DNA of 64,000 nucleotides from Pseudooceanicola nanhaiensis (GCF_020171315.1 NZ_JAIUZP010000001.1:868001-932000); one strand, 5' to 3'; positions 26,270 to 36,534 are shown, counted from the first letter of the stretch. The notes: generated from the sequence alone by a model not told the origin. Program-made: numbers and translations.

Positions 26270-26611
26270 ATGTCTGTCCCTCTCTCCAAGGTCCGCAAGC
26301 TCGGCAACACCTACTACCTCTCCGGTGAGCTCGGCTTCTCCGCGCCCGGCGTTCTGGCCGAAGGCGGCGTCGCCGGCCAGACCAAGCAGGCCCTGGAAAA
26401 CATCAAGGCCACGCTGGCCGGTGAAGGCCTGACCCTCGACGACGTGGTCACCGCCACCTGCTACCTCGTGAACCCCTCCGACTTCGGCGCGTTCAACGAG
26501 GTCTATGCCTCCTACTTCGGCGATCCCAAGCCCTCGCGCACGACCGTCGGCATCGAGCTGATGCTGCCCGAGGCGCTGGTGGAAATCACCGTCATCGCCG
26601 AGGGGAAGTGA
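26270..26611 (+). CDS. RidA (YjgF/YER057c/UK114) family protein
   Basis: A 113-residue RidA-superfamily protein. The C terminus SRTTVGIELMLPEALVEITVIA carries the conserved arginine (in SRTTV) that binds the imine/enamine carboxylate in active RidA, and a glutamate near the end. The start at 26270 follows AAAGGAAAA; the longer upstream frame lacks a ribosome-binding site. RidA proteins hydrolyse reactive imines to keto acids and ammonia, which fits the FAD amine/amino-acid oxidoreductase encoded 9 bases later. Confidence 0.92.
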   Translation: MSVPLSKVRKLGNTYYLSGELGFSAPGVLAEGGVAGQTKQALENIKATLAGEGLTLDDVVTATCYLVNPSDFGAFNEVYASYFGDPKPSRTTVGIELMLPEALVEITVIAEGK

Positions 26612-26620
26612 TCCCCGCCC

Positions 26621-27853
26621 ATGGCTGACGTCATCGTCCTCGGCGCCGGCATGATCGGCGTGTCGACCGCACTGGCCCTGCAGGCCCGCGGTCGCGATGT
26701 GCTCCTGATCGACCGCAAGGCGCCCGGGCGCGAGACCAGCTATGGCAACGGCGGCCTCATCCACGGTGAGGCCGCCGAACCCCATCCGATGCCGCGGGAC
26801 CTTTCCGCGCTCTGGAATATCGCGTTGCGGCGCGACAACAACATTCACTGGACCTTCGACGCGCTGCCGTCGCAGGCCCGCGCGCTTTTCGATTACTGGT
26901 GGCACTCGCAGCCTGCGCGCCACATGGAACTGTCGAAGACCTACCACGCGATCACTGCGCGCTCGCCCGCAGATCACCGCGGCCTGATCGAGGCGGCAGG
27001 CGCCTCCGACATCATCCGCGACAAGGGCTACCGCAACGGCTTTGGCAGCAAGGACGGGTTCGACCGGGGCCGCGCGGCGGCGCAGGCGGTGGCCGATCGC
27101 TGGGGCCTGAAACTGCGGGTGCTGAGCGGCGACGAACTGGCCGCCGCAGAGCCCGCGCTGACCCGCCGCTACGCCGGTGCGATCGAATGGCAGGATGCGA
27201 TTTCCTGCACCGATCCCGGGGCGCTCGTGCAGGCCTATGCCGATCTCTTCGCCCGTCGCGGCGGCACCGTCGAGAAATCCGAGATCTCTGCCATCGCCCC
27301 GATCGGGAAGGGCTGGCGCGTCCATGGCTCTGCCGGGGCCCATGAGGCCGCCGACCTGGTGCTGGCCGCCGGGCCCTGGACGCCGCGTCTGATCGCGCCG
27401 TTGGGGTATCGGCTGCGCATGGTGCGCAAGCGGGGCTATCACCTGCATTTCAAGGGCGGCACGTCGCTTGACATGATCTTTGCCGATGCGGATCGCACCG
27501 GCGTTCTGATCCCCACGCGCTTGGGCACCCGTCTGCTGACCGGGGCGCAGGTGGTGCGGGAAGGCGCCGCGCCGAACCCGGTGCAACTGGCCAAGGTCGA
27601 GGCCCAGACCCGCGAATTCATCGACCTTGGCCGTAGGGTCGAGGCGCAGCCCTGGCACGGCGACCGGCCCTGTATGCCGGACATGCTGCCGGTCGTGGGC
27701 GCGCTTTCGAAACACAGGGGCCTGTGGCTGAACACCGGCCACGGGCATCAGGGCTTCACGCTGGGGCCCACCACCGCCGAACTGCTGGCGGATGACATGC
27801 TGACGGGACAGACCGCCCATCCGGTTCTGCGCCCGGCACGATTGGGGCTCTGA
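26621..27853 (+). CDS. FAD-dependent oxidoreductase, DadA/DAO family
   Basis: A 410-residue DAO-fold protein with an N-terminal dinucleotide motif VIVLGAGMIGVSTAL and ETSYGNGGLIHGEAAEP, as in D-amino-acid dehydrogenases. The C-terminal FAD-contact motif is LWLNTGHGHQGFTLGPTTAELLAD. It is most like D-amino-acid dehydrogenase small subunits; sarcosine- or glycine-oxidase-like alternatives cannot be excluded. Its imine product would be hydrolysed by the neighbouring RidA protein. The open frame ends 35 bases before the amidase start. Confidence 0.88.
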   Translation: MADVIVLGAGMIGVSTALALQARGRDVLLIDRKAPGRETSYGNGGLIHGEAAEPHPMPRDLSALWNIALRRDNNIHWTFDALPSQARALFDYWWHSQPARHMELSKTYHAITARSPADHRGLIEAAGASDIIRDKGYRNGFGSKDGFDRGRAAAQAVADRWGLKLRVLSGDELAAAEPALTRRYAGAIEWQDAISCTDPGALVQAYADLFARRGGTVEKSEISAIAPIGKGWRVHGSAGAHEAADLVLAAGPWTPRLIAPLGYRLRMVRKRGYHLHFKGGTSLDMIFADADRTGVLIPTRLGTRLLTGAQVVREGAAPNPVQLAKVEAQTREFIDLGRRVEAQPWHGDRPCMPDMLPVVGALSKHRGLWLNTGHGHQGFTLGPTTAELLADDMLTGQTAHPVLRPARLGL

Positions 27854-27888
27854 CCTGCGGGTCGGGCCGGATGACAGGAGAAGACGAG

Positions 27889-29403
27889 ATGACCGATACG
27901 CCGAAACTGGCCACCGATCCCGCGGATCTGAGCGCGATCGAGGCCCGCAGCCTGATTGCGCGCCGCAAGCTTTCGCCGGTGGAACTGGCCGAGGCCTGCA
28001 TCGCGCGGACCGAGGCGGTGAACCCCGCCGTCAACGCGCTTGTGGACTTCGACTTCGAGCGCACGCTGGCCGAGGCCAAGGCCTCCGAGGCGCGTGTCGC
28101 CAAGGGCGAGACGCTGGGCCTCGTCGAAGGGCTGCCCTTCGGCGTGAAGGACATGATCGACGTGACGGGCCTCAAGACGACCCTCGGCTCGACGATCTAC
28201 AAGGACAATGTCGCCACCAAGGACGACGTCATGGTCGCGGCCATGCGCGCTGCCGGGGCCGGGGTGCTGGGCAAGACCAACAACCCCGAGTTCTCGGCCG
28301 GGGCCAACACCCGCAACGCGGTCTACGGCGTCACCGCCAACCCGCATGACCTGACGAAAAGCTGCGCGGGCTCCTCGGGCGGCTCCGCCGTGGCGCTGGC
28401 CACCGGGATGGCACCGCTCTGCACCGGCTCGGATACCGGCGGGTCGCTTCGCAACCCGGCAGCCTTCTGCGGTGTCGTGGGCTACCGTCCGACCCCCGGC
28501 GTGGTGCCCGGCAACAATCGGGGCCCGGCGCTGATCCCGCTGCCCACCTCTGGCCCGATGGCCCGTACCGTGGCCGATGCGGCGCTGATGCTGGCGGTGC
28601 TGGCGCGTCCCGATCGCGACGATCCCTACACCTATGTCTCCGGCGGCAAGACGCCGTGGGACCCGATGGCCTTCACCAACCTGCCGCGCGTCGATCTGAC
28701 GACGCTGAAGTTCGCCATGACCGAGGACTACGGCTTCACCCTGACCGAGAACATCGTGCGCCGGGCCTTCCAGAAGACCTGCAAGGGCCTTGCGCCCTAT
28801 GTCGGGCAGCTGGACGAGGGCACGCCGGACTGCACCGACTGCGACCGGATCTTCGCCGTGCTGCGGGCGGTGATGATGATGGCCGGCCACGAGGACCGGA
28901 TGAAGCATCACGCCGACCAGATGGGCCCGAACGTCACCGCGAACTGGGAAGAGGGGCTGACCTACTCCGGCCTCGACGTGGCGCAGGCGCTGGTCAAGCA
29001 GGGCGCCTACTATCGCCGCTGGCAGGCCTTCTTCGAGACCACCGACTACGTGCTCTCGCCCGCCGTGACCATCTCGCCGCGCAACTGGCGTGAGCTTTAC
29101 CCCGAAGAGGTCGACGGCCAGAAGACCGAGAGCTACTACCACTGGCTGTCGCTGGCCTATGCCTCGACCGTGGCAGGCCACCCGGCGATCACCATCCCCG
29201 TGGGCCGCGACGAGACGGGCATGCCCTTCGGCCTGCAGATCGTCGGCAAGCGCGGCGATGACCTTGGCGTGCTGGCCGTGGCCGCCGAGATCGAGGCGCT
29301 CTTCAAGGACGACGCTGAGTTCGGGATGCCCAAGGTGGACATCGCCGCCCTCAAGGCCGCACCGAAACTGTCGGACGCCGAAGGGTTCTTCGGCTTCGCC
29401 TGA
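27889..29403 (+). CDS. Amidase signature (AS) family amidohydrolase
   Basis: A 504-residue amidase with the Ser-cisSer-Lys triad: lysine in FGVKDMIDV, the glycine/serine stretch SCAGSSGGSAVALATG, and the nucleophile serine in GSDTGGSLRNPA. The start at 27889 is favoured because AGGAG precedes it; an ATG at 27871 has none. As last gene of the operon it may open amide or ureido bonds in the imported compound before or after oxidation. A bidirectional terminator follows 57 bases downstream. Confidence 0.92.
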   Translation: MTDTPKLATDPADLSAIEARSLIARRKLSPVELAEACIARTEAVNPAVNALVDFDFERTLAEAKASEARVAKGETLGLVEGLPFGVKDMIDVTGLKTTLGSTIYKDNVATKDDVMVAAMRAAGAGVLGKTNNPEFSAGANTRNAVYGVTANPHDLTKSCAGSSGGSAVALATGMAPLCTGSDTGGSLRNPAAFCGVVGYRPTPGVVPGNNRGPALIPLPTSGPMARTVADAALMLAVLARPDRDDPYTYVSGGKTPWDPMAFTNLPRVDLTTLKFAMTEDYGFTLTENIVRRAFQKTCKGLAPYVGQLDEGTPDCTDCDRIFAVLRAVMMMAGHEDRMKHHADQMGPNVTANWEEGLTYSGLDVAQALVKQGAYYRRWQAFFETTDYVLSPAVTISPRNWRELYPEEVDGQKTESYYHWLSLAYASTVAGHPAITIPVGRDETGMPFGLQIVGKRGDDLGVLAVAAEIEALFKDDAEFGMPKVDIAALKAAPKLSDAEGFFGFA

Positions 29404-29459
29404 CCCACTGGGGCCGCGCCCATGGCGGGCGTGGTGCAGTGAGTATTTCTGGAAAGATG

Positions 29460-29487
29460 AAAACCCCGGGGGAGACCTCGGGGTTTT
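29460..29487. terminator. Bidirectional rho-independent terminator
   Basis: AAAACCCCG ... CGGGGTTTT form a 9-bp stem around a 10-base loop, with A-run on one side and T-run on the other. It can end both the amidase operon (plus) and the DUF2161 gene (minus). Confidence 0.85.
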
Positions 29488-29493
29488 ACACGT

Positions 29494-30150
29494 CTAGCCG
29501 CCGTGTTCGTCGGCGCCGCGCGGGGTGAGGGCATAGACGCCGCGTTCGACACGCTCGAACCAGCCGTAGTGGTCATCGCGCAGCATGGTGGTGGCCTTGG
29601 TGACGCCGGTGGCCTTTGCGATCTCGGCCCCGCGGCAGGGGCCATGGGCCGCCAGATGGGCGGCGATACGGATCGCATCCTGCCGGTAGGCCGTGACCAG
29701 CCGCGTGCGGGTGGAGCCGCCGGTGTTGGGATCGCCCTCGCGGCGGGCAAATTCGCGCAGCAGGCGGGTCTGGCGCGGCTTGACCTTGCGGGGGCTGAAG
29801 GGGCCGGGATCGCAATGCGGCGTGACGTGGCCATCCTTCAGCCGCACCGTCAGCAGCCCCAGCCCGAGGCGGCGGCAGAGGCCAACCTGCCGTGACAACG
29901 CCTTGCGCCCCGAGGTGGTGGGCACGGCGAGGTAGACCCAGTCGCTGAGCCTCTGGCGGTCGATGCCCTGATGCAGCAGGGCAAGGGTGAAACCGGTCTT
30001 CAGCTCCACGATCACCGGATCGGGGTCCCCGTCGCGCAGCGCCATGATGTCGACGCCCTCGACCTCGGCCTTCACCTCGTAGCCCTGACCTTCGAGGAAG
30101 GCCTTCACGGGGGCATAGAGATCGGTTTCACGGGGACGGGGGGCGCTCAT
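29494..30150 (-). CDS. DUF2161 family protein (putative PD-(D/E)XK nuclease-like)
   Basis: A 218-residue protein conserved in Rhodobacteraceae. The N-terminal half resembles a restriction-like fold: ETDLYAPVKAFLEGQGYEV, then VDIMAL with the aspartate, and VIVELKTGF giving the E-x-K motif. The C-terminal third (about 150-218) looks like a winged helix. The pattern suggests nucleic-acid binding or cleavage, but no function is proven. It stands alone between two terminators. Confidence 0.8.
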   Translation of the reverse strand: MSAPRPRETDLYAPVKAFLEGQGYEVKAEVEGVDIMALRDGDPDPVIVELKTGFTLALLHQGIDRQRLSDWVYLAVPTTSGRKALSRQVGLCRRLGLGLLTVRLKDGHVTPHCDPGPFSPRKVKPRQTRLLREFARREGDPNTGGSTRTRLVTAYRQDAIRIAAHLAAHGPCRGAEIAKATGVTKATTMLRDDHYGWFERVERGVYALTPRGADEHGG

Positions 30151-30257
30151 GCCTCAGGTGTAGCGGAGCCGTGAGGAGGGGAGAAGAGGGTTTGGGGGGC
30201 TAGGGGGGCAGGGGACTGGGGGCGGATGGGGCGGCGTGCCGCCTGCGCGGGGGAGGA

Positions 30258-30293
30258 CAAAAGAAGAGCCCCCGCAATTGCTCGCAGGGGCTC
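30258..30293 (-). terminator. Rho-independent terminator of argF
   Basis: On the minus strand GAGCCCC - 14-base loop - GGGGCTC is followed by TTCTTTTG, starting about 25 bases after the argF stop. Confidence 0.75.
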
Positions 30294-30317
30294 GTCATCA
30301 GGCGGGCCGGGCGCGGC

Positions 30318-31244
30318 TTACTTGCCGAGGCACCAGCGCATCACGGCCTTCTGGGCGTGCAGCCGGTTCTCGGCCTCGTCGAAGATCACCGACTGCGGGC
30401 CATCCATGACCGAGGAGGTGACCTCCTCGTTCCGGTGCGCGGGCAGGCAGTGCATGAAGAGCGCATCGGGCTTGGCCGCCTGCATCAGCGCATCGTTCAC
30501 CTGATAGGCGCGCAGCAGGTTGTGGCGCCGCTCGCGGGTGGACTGGGCGTCATGCATCGAGACCCAGGTGTCGGCCACGATCAGGTCGGCGCCGTCCACG
30601 GCCTTCCACGGGTCGCGCTGGATGGTGAAGTCGACACCGGCCTCGCGCGCCATCGAGACATATTCGCGATCCGGGTCCAGCTGCTGCGGGCCGGAGAAGA
30701 CCAGTTCGAATTCGAACTGCTGCGCCGCGTGGAGGAAAGAGGCGAAGACGTTGTTGCCGTCGCCGGTCCAGACCACCTTCTTGCCCTTGATCGGGCCGCG
30801 GTGCTCTTCGTAGGTCATGACGTCGGCCATGATCTGGCAGGGGTGCGACCGGTCGGTCAGGCCGTTGATCACGGGGACGGAGGCGTATTCCGCCATCTCC
30901 TGCACGACGCTTTCGTCGAAGGTCCGGATCATGATCAGGTCGACGTAGCGCGACAGCACCCGGGCGGTGTCGGCGATGGTCTCGCCGTGGCCCAGTTGCA
31001 TGTCCTGCCCCGACAGCACCATGGTCTGCCCGCCCATCTGGCGCGTGCCCACGTCGAAGGAGACGCGGGTCCGGGTCGAGGGCTTCTCGAAGATCAGCGC
31101 GACCATGTGGCCTGCGAGCGGCTGCTCGTCATCGGGGGCGCCGCGCGGGCGGCCCTGACGGGCGTCCTTCATGGCGCGGCCCTGGTCGATCATGGTCCGC
31201 AGGTCTTCGGCAGAGGTGGTGTGGATGTCGAGGAAATGGTTCAT
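30318..31244 (-). CDS. argF: Ornithine carbamoyltransferase
   Basis: The 308-residue enzyme carries the carbamoyl-phosphate motif [17 protein letters not shown], and the ornithine-side motif FMHCLPAHR. It makes citrulline from ornithine and carbamoyl phosphate in arginine biosynthesis. The ATG follows AAAAGGACA. argD lies 62 bases upstream on the same strand, so argD-argF form an operon, a common arrangement in this group. Length agrees with the family. Confidence 0.96.
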   Translation of the reverse strand: MNHFLDIHTTSAEDLRTMIDQGRAMKDARQGRPRGAPDDEQPLAGHMVALIFEKPSTRTRVSFDVGTRQMGGQTMVLSGQDMQLGHGETIADTARVLSRYVDLIMIRTFDESVVQEMAEYASVPVINGLTDRSHPCQIMADVMTYEEHRGPIKGKKVVWTGDGNNVFASFLHAAQQFEFELVFSGPQQLDPDREYVSMAREAGVDFTIQRDPWKAVDGADLIVADTWVSMHDAQSTRERRHNLLRAYQVNDALMQAAKPDALFMHCLPAHRNEEVTSSVMDGPQSVIFDEAENRLHAQKAVMRWCLGK

Positions 31245-31306
31245 TTTTCTGTCCTTTTGGTGGGGCGGGGCCGGTCGCGTGCCGGCCGCCTGCCCGGGGG
31301 CCGGGG

Positions 31307-32494
31307 TTACCCGGCCGTGATCTGGCTTGCGACCTCGGTGGCGGCGGCGTCGAGACGCTTGATCGCCTCGGCGGCCTCTTCCTCGCTCAGGTTCAGCGGC
31401 GGCAGCAGGCGCAGCACGTTGTCGCCCGCGGGCACGGTGATCACGAGGTTGTCGTACCCGGCCTTCACCACTTCACCCACGGCGGGCTTGCACTTGAGGC
31501 CCAGCATGAGGCCGCTGCCGCGGACCTCCTCGAAGACGTCCGGATGCGCGGCAACCAGCCCTTCGAGCCCCTGCCGCAGCTGGCCGCCGATGCGGTTCAC
31601 ATTGGCGAGGAAAGCCTCGTCCGAGACATGTTTCATCACTTCGAGGCCCACGGCGCAGCCCAGCGGGTTGCCGCCATAGGTCGAGCCATGGGTGCCTGCG
31701 ACCATGCCCTGTGCGGCCTCTTCGGTGGCCAGCACGGCGCCGAGGGGGAAGCCGCCGCCGATGCCCTTGGCGACCATCATGATGTCGGGGGTCACGCCCG
31801 CCCATTCATGGGCGAAGAGCTTGCCGGTCCGGCCCATGCCGCATTGCACCTCGTCCAGCACCAGCAGCAGCTCCTTGTCGTCGCAGAGCTTCCGCAGCAT
31901 CTTGAGGTCCGCGTCGGGCAGGGGACGGATGCCGCCTTCGCCCTGGATCGGCTCGATCATGATCGCGCCGGTGGTCTCGTCGATGGCCGCCTCGAGCGCG
32001 TCCCAGTCGCCCCAGGGGATCTGCTTGAAACCGGGCAGGAGCGGGCCGAAGCCCTTGACCATCTTCTCGGTCCCCACGGCGGCGATCGCGGCGGAGGAAC
32101 GGCCGTGGAAGGCGCCGGTGAAGGTCAGGATCGTGGTCTTCAGGGGCTGGCCCTTCTCGTACCAGTATTTCCGCGCCATCTTGACCGCCAGTTCCGCCGC
32201 CTCGGTGCCCGAGTTGGTGAAGAAGACGGTATCGGCGAAGGTCGCATCCACGAGGGCGGCGGCGAGCGCCTCCTGCTGGGGGATCTCGTAGAGGTTCGAA
32301 AGGTGCCAGACCTTCTGGGCCTGCTCGGTCAGCGCGGTCACAAGCGCCGGGTGGGCATGGCCGAGGGCGTTCACGGCGATGCCGGAGCCAAGGTCGAGGA
32401 AACGGCGGCCGTCCTCCTCGATCAGCCATGCGCCTTCACCCTTCACGAAGTGGAGGGGCGCGCGGATGTAAGTCGGCAGAACGGAGGGGATCAT
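31307..32494 (-). CDS. argD: Acetylornithine aminotransferase
   Basis: A 395-residue class III PLP aminotransferase with [41 protein letters not shown] and the PLP lysine in [15 protein letters not shown]. It is assigned to acetylornithine (or succinyldiaminopimelate) transamination by sequence and by argF downstream. The start ATG follows GAGGATAGTGAC. Its upstream spacer holds the unusual palindrome array. Confidence 0.95.
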   Translation of the reverse strand: MIPSVLPTYIRAPLHFVKGEGAWLIEEDGRRFLDLGSGIAVNALGHAHPALVTALTEQAQKVWHLSNLYEIPQQEALAAALVDATFADTVFFTNSGTEAAELAVKMARKYWYEKGQPLKTTILTFTGAFHGRSSAAIAAVGTEKMVKGFGPLLPGFKQIPWGDWDALEAAIDETTGAIMIEPIQGEGGIRPLPDADLKMLRKLCDDKELLLVLDEVQCGMGRTGKLFAHEWAGVTPDIMMVAKGIGGGFPLGAVLATEEAAQGMVAGTHGSTYGGNPLGCAVGLEVMKHVSDEAFLANVNRIGGQLRQGLEGLVAAHPDVFEEVRGSGLMLGLKCKPAVGEVVKAGYDNLVITVPAGDNVLRLLPPLNLSEEEAAEAIKRLDAAATEVASQITAG

Positions 32495-32949
32495 GTCACT
32501 ATCCTCGTAGGGGGCCCGGAATTCATGCGCCTTGAGAGCATGAGCCTTCGGGGCAAGTCAATGTTTCGGGGGAGCTTTGAAGCAGGCGCGCCGAAAGCGG
32601 CGCAGGGATCGGGCGGGCACGAGGCGACGCACCGCTGAAATTCAGCGGCGTCGGCGTCGGGAGATGTGGCGTGCCAGTGCGATCATGGGGCGCGTATAGA
32701 CCGAAACGCGACGCCGGGGAAGAGGGATCGCGCCATGGTGCGACGGGGCGCCCGGTCATGGCATCGCGGCCACAGGTGCCAACGGTCGGGTGCCAACGGT
32801 CTGGGGGAGGCTGCCGGGGCCGGCAGCGGCCAAGAATTTTCGAAAATTCTTGGGAAAATTCTTCGAAGAATTTTCCGGGCTCCGCGGCGGGCGCTGTGCC
32901 CGGCAGGGAGGGGGGCCGCACCGCGCGTGGCGCGCGATGCGGAGGAAGG
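32495..32949. other. Spacer between purK and argD
   Basis: About 455 bases downstream of purK and upstream of argD, both on the minus strand. No convincing gene. It contains a strikingly AT-rich palindrome cluster (listed separately) in otherwise GC-rich DNA and must also hold the argD promoter. Confidence 0.6.
32831..32876. repeat. Adjacent perfect palindromes built from one 10-mer (A-A'-A'-A)
   Basis: A = AAGAATTTTC at 32832-32841; A' = GAAAATTCTT at 32842-32851; A' again at 32854-32863; A again at 32866-32875. The first pair makes a 22-bp perfect palindrome (32831-32852) and the second a 24-bp perfect palindrome (32853-32876). Alternative pairings between the two are also possible. It lies 74 bases downstream of purK and may act as a terminator or protein-binding site. 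Confidence 0.85.
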
Positions 32950-34026
32950 TCAACTCTTGGGGCGGATGTGGTTCACATGGCCCATCTTGCGGCCCGCGCG
33001 GGTTTCGGCCTTGCCATAGAGGTGCAGGGCGGAATTCGTTTCGCGCAGGAGGTCGGGCACGCGGTCCATGTCGTCGCCGATCAGGTTTTCCATCTCGACG
33101 TCCGCATGGCGCGTCCCGTCGCCGAGCGGCCAGCCCGCCACGGCGCGGATGTGCTGCTCGAACTGGTCCACGGCACAGCCGTTCTGGGTCCAGTGGCCGG
33201 AGTTGTGGACGCGCGGGGCGATCTCGTTCACCACCAGCCCCTCGGGCGTGACGAAAAGCTCGACCCCCATGACGCCGACGTAGTCGAGCGCGTTGAGGAT
33301 CTTGCCCGCCATCAGCACCGCATCGGTGCGCTGCGCGGCCGAGAGCATGGCCGGCACGTTGGTGGTGCGCAGGATGCCCTCGCGGTGCACGTTCTCACCG
33401 GGATCGAAACAGGCGACGGAGCCGTCGGCGCTGCGCGCCCCGATGACCGAGACCTCGCGGCTGAAATTGACGAAGCCTTCCAGCACCGCGGGGGCGCTGT
33501 TCATCTCTTCCAGCGCCGCCGCGCCGTCCTCGGGCACCTGCAGCCGGGCCTGGCCCTTGCCGTCATAGCCGAAGCGCCGGGTCTTGAGGATCGCGGGCGC
33601 GCCGATCTGCTCCAGCGCGGTGGCGAGGCTCTCGGCATCGTCGACGGCGGCATAGGGGGCGGTCTTGAGGCCGAGGGAGGTGAGGAAATCCTTCTCCGTC
33701 ATCCGGTCTTGGCTGACGCGCAGCGCCTCGCGGCCCGGGCGGATCGGTACCAGCGCCTCCAGCAGGTCGAGGGCGGAGGTCGGGATGTTCTCGAACTCGT
33801 AGGTCACCACGTCGACCGACTCGGCAAAGGCGGTCAGCGCGTTGATGTCCTCGTAGGCCGCGCGGGTCACCGCATGGGCCACGTCGGCCGCGGGCGGGTT
33901 GGCGCCGGGTTCGTAGATATGGGTCCTGAGGCCCAGACGGCTGGCCGCGACCGAGAGCATCCGGCCCAGCTGGCCGCCGCCGAGAATGCCGATGGTGGAC
34001 CCTGCGGTGAGCGGGAAATCAGTCAT
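32950..34026 (-). CDS. purK: 5-(Carboxyamino)imidazole ribonucleotide synthase
   Basis: A 358-residue ATP-grasp enzyme starting [23 protein letters not shown]. Glycine-rich ATP-binding residues appear in [16 protein letters not shown], and [14 protein letters not shown] is the metal-site motif. It makes N5-CAIR from AIR in purine synthesis. The start overlaps the purE stop by 8 bases, so the longer frame inside purE is rejected. It acts directly before PurE in the pathway. Confidence 0.95.
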   Translation of the reverse strand: MTDFPLTAGSTIGILGGGQLGRMLSVAASRLGLRTHIYEPGANPPAADVAHAVTRAAYEDINALTAFAESVDVVTYEFENIPTSALDLLEALVPIRPGREALRVSQDRMTEKDFLTSLGLKTAPYAAVDDAESLATALEQIGAPAILKTRRFGYDGKGQARLQVPEDGAAALEEMNSAPAVLEGFVNFSREVSVIGARSADGSVACFDPGENVHREGILRTTNVPAMLSAAQRTDAVLMAGKILNALDYVGVMGVELFVTPEGLVVNEIAPRVHNSGHWTQNGCAVDQFEQHIRAVAGWPLGDGTRHADVEMENLIGDDMDRVPDLLRETNSALHLYGKAETRAGRKMGHVNHIRPKS

Positions 34027-34507
34027 CTGCGGGCTCCTCGGGGATCGAGGCGGAGAGTGCCTCGCGCCAGGCGTCGAGACGCTCGGCCAGGGCGGGATCG
34101 CTGATGGCGAGGATGCCCGCGGCCATGAGGCCCGCGTTGGCTGCCCCCGCCGCGCCGATCGCCATGGTGGCGACGGGGAAGCCCTTGGGCATCTGGACGA
34201 TGGAATAGAGGCTGTCGACGCCCGAAAGCGCCCGGGTCTGCACCGGCACGCCAATGACCGGCACGCGGGTCTTGGAGGCCATCATGCCCGGCAGATGCGC
34301 AGCACCACCGGCGCCCGCGATGATCACGTGCAGGCCACGGCCCGCCGCTTCCTTGCCATAGGTCCAGAGCCGGTCCGGCGTGCGATGCGCCGAGACGATC
34401 TTGGCTTCGTAGGCGATCCCGAGCTCGTCGAGAATGGTTGCGGCTTCCTTCATCGTGGGCCAGTCGGACTGGCTGCCCATGATGATGCCTACCTTGATGT
34501 CGGTCAT
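34019..34507 (-). CDS. purE: N5-carboxyaminoimidazole ribonucleotide mutase
   Basis: A 162-residue class I PurE with GSQSDWPTM near the N terminus, [10 protein letters not shown] and [12 protein letters not shown], the known nucleotide-binding motifs. It converts N5-CAIR to CAIR. The purE-purK order with overlap is standard. The start is preceded by GGGAGACAGCT. It is divergent from the acyl-CoA synthetase gene with 286 bases between the starts. Confidence 0.96.
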   Translation of the reverse strand: MTDIKVGIIMGSQSDWPTMKEAATILDELGIAYEAKIVSAHRTPDRLWTYGKEAAGRGLHVIIAGAGGAAHLPGMMASKTRVPVIGVPVQTRALSGVDSLYSIVQMPKGFPVATMAIGAAGAANAGLMAAGILAISDPALAERLDAWREALSASIPEEPADD

Positions 34508-34793
34508 AGCTGTCTCCCGCCGGTCCTGCCGATTTCGGCGTTATAGTGAACGGGGCGGCGCATGCAATTGCCAAGGGGCGGATGGGTGCCTGCGGGGGGC
34601 GGAGTTGCCCCGAAAACTCGGTCTCGGGACGGGGGTGGACAGGGTATCGCGCCTTGCGGGGCGGTCCGGGTGGCCTTGTAGGGGCAGCGGCGGTCGGCGC
34701 GGGATTGACGGGCCGGGGCGGCGGGCCTAGCTTGGCGGCGAGGATGCGAAAATATGTTCCGCTTGGCGGGATTTCGCAAGGGAGGACAGCACG

Positions 34794-36530
34794 ATGAAGA
34801 GCCCTGACGGGGGTGCGGCAGCCATGGCGGCCCGCGCCGCGCATGATGGAGACCGAAGCGGCAGCGCAGAGCGGATCATACCGGAGGCCAAGCCGCGGCC
34901 ATGGTGGCGGCATTATCCCGAGGGCGTGGACCCGCTCTATCGCCCGCGGGCCGTCTGCATCAACCGGCTGCTCGCAGAGGCCTTCGAGACCCATGCAGGC
35001 GCGCTCTACCTCGATTACCACGGCGACCGGCTGACCTATGGCGAGACCCGCGAGAGGGTCGGCCGCGCGGCAGCGGTGCTGGCCGGGCTGGGCATCGGGG
35101 CGGGGGACCGCGTGGCGCTGCACCTGCCGAACTGCCTGTGGCATCCGATCTTCTTCTTCGGCACGCTCTCGCTGGGGGCGGTGGTGGTGCATCTGTCGCC
35201 ACTGGATGCCCCCGCCGAGATTGCCAAGAAGCTGGAGGACAGCGGCGCGCGGCTGGTGATCTCGCTGACGACGCCGGAGTTCACGGGCGCTCTGGCGGGG
35301 GCTGTGCCCGAGGGCGTGCAGGTGGCGCTGCTGCCCGATGCGGTCTCTGCCGCCGGGCGGGATTGCCCGTGGCCCGAGGGCGCGCTGGACCTTGCCGCGC
35401 GGCTGGAGGCCGAGACCGAAACCCGCGCGCCGCGTCCGATGGCGCCCTCCGATATCGCGCTGCTGCAATACACCGGCGGCACCACCGGCGTGCCCAAGGC
35501 GGCGGTGCTGACCCATGGCAACCTCGCCGCCGCGGCGCAGATGTACCGTCACGGATCGCAGGCGGAGCCCTCGTCCCGGGCGGGATCGGCGGCGCTGGTC
35601 TATGCGCCGCTCTTCCACATCATGGGGCTCGTCTCCTCGATGATGAAGCGCACGCTGGAGGGGGGCACGCTCTACCTGCGGCAGCGGTTCGACCCGGCGG
35701 CCTGTCTGGAGGAGATCGAGCGCAACCGGATCAACGTCATGAGCGGCGTGCCGACCGCCTGGATCGCGCTGTTGCGTCAGCCGGACCTTGGCAGCCGGGA
35801 CCTCAGCTCGCTGGAATACGCGGCCTCGGGCGGGGCCCCGCTGGCGCCGGAGGTCTATGAACGGGTGCGTCAGGCGACCGGCCTGCGGCTGCGCGGCGGC
35901 TGGGGCATGACCGAGACCTGTGCGGCGGGAACGCAGGTGCCCGCCTCGCAGCCGGGCGAGAAATGCGCCTCCATCGGCATTCCGGTGCCGGGGCTGGACC
36001 TCTGCATCTTCGATCCCGATGACCCAGGGCGGGAGTTGCCGCAGGGCGAAACCGGGGAGATCGCGGTGCGCGGGCCCAATGTCACCGCCGGCTACTGGAA
36101 CCGCAGCGATCTGGCGGGCACGACCCATGTGGGCGATTGGTTCCTGACCGGGGACATCGGCTATATCGACGAGGCGGGCTTTGTCTTCCTCGTGGACCGC
36201 AAGAAGGACCTGATCCTGTCGGGCGGTTTCAACGTCTATCCGCTGATGATCGAGAAGGCGATCCACGAGCACCCCGACGTGGCCGAGGCCATGGTGATCG
36301 GCATTCCCGATGCCTACCGGGGCGAAAGCGCCAAGGCCTTCGTCGTGCTGCGTCCGGGGGCCGAGAGCTTCACGCTGGAGGCGTTGCAGGCCTTCCTCGC
36401 CTCGCGGCTGGGACGGCACGAGATCCCGCGCGCACTCGCCTTCCGCAGCGATCTGCCGCGCACCAAGGTGGGCAAGGGCGATCGCCGCGCGCTCAGGGCG
36501 GAAGAGGAGGCGGCGCGGGCCGCCTCCTGA
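34794..36530 (+). CDS. AMP-dependent acyl-CoA synthetase/ligase
   Basis: This 578-residue adenylating enzyme has the P-loop LLQYTGGTTGVPKAA, the A5-like motif RGGWGMTETCA and the core motif DWFLTGDIGYIDE. The C-terminal region has RKKDLILSGGFNVYP and a catalytic lysine in RTKVGKGDRR. It is of the long-chain fatty acid/aryl-CoA ligase type; chain length or aromatic acid specificity cannot be read. The start ATG follows GGGAGGACAG. It ends 4 bases before the convergent nitronate monooxygenase gene. Confidence 0.92.
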   Translation: MKSPDGGAAAMAARAAHDGDRSGSAERIIPEAKPRPWWRHYPEGVDPLYRPRAVCINRLLAEAFETHAGALYLDYHGDRLTYGETRERVGRAAAVLAGLGIGAGDRVALHLPNCLWHPIFFFGTLSLGAVVVHLSPLDAPAEIAKKLEDSGARLVISLTTPEFTGALAGAVPEGVQVALLPDAVSAAGRDCPWPEGALDLAARLEAETETRAPRPMAPSDIALLQYTGGTTGVPKAAVLTHGNLAAAAQMYRHGSQAEPSSRAGSAALVYAPLFHIMGLVSSMMKRTLEGGTLYLRQRFDPAACLEEIERNRINVMSGVPTAWIALLRQPDLGSRDLSSLEYAASGGAPLAPEVYERVRQATGLRLRGGWGMTETCAAGTQVPASQPGEKCASIGIPVPGLDLCIFDPDDPGRELPQGETGEIAVRGPNVTAGYWNRSDLAGTTHVGDWFLTGDIGYIDEAGFVFLVDRKKDLILSGGFNVYPLMIEKAIHEHPDVAEAMVIGIPDAYRGESAKAFVVLRPGAESFTLEALQAFLASRLGRHEIPRALAFRSDLPRTKVGKGDRRALRAEEEAARAAS

Positions 36531-36534
36531 GGGC

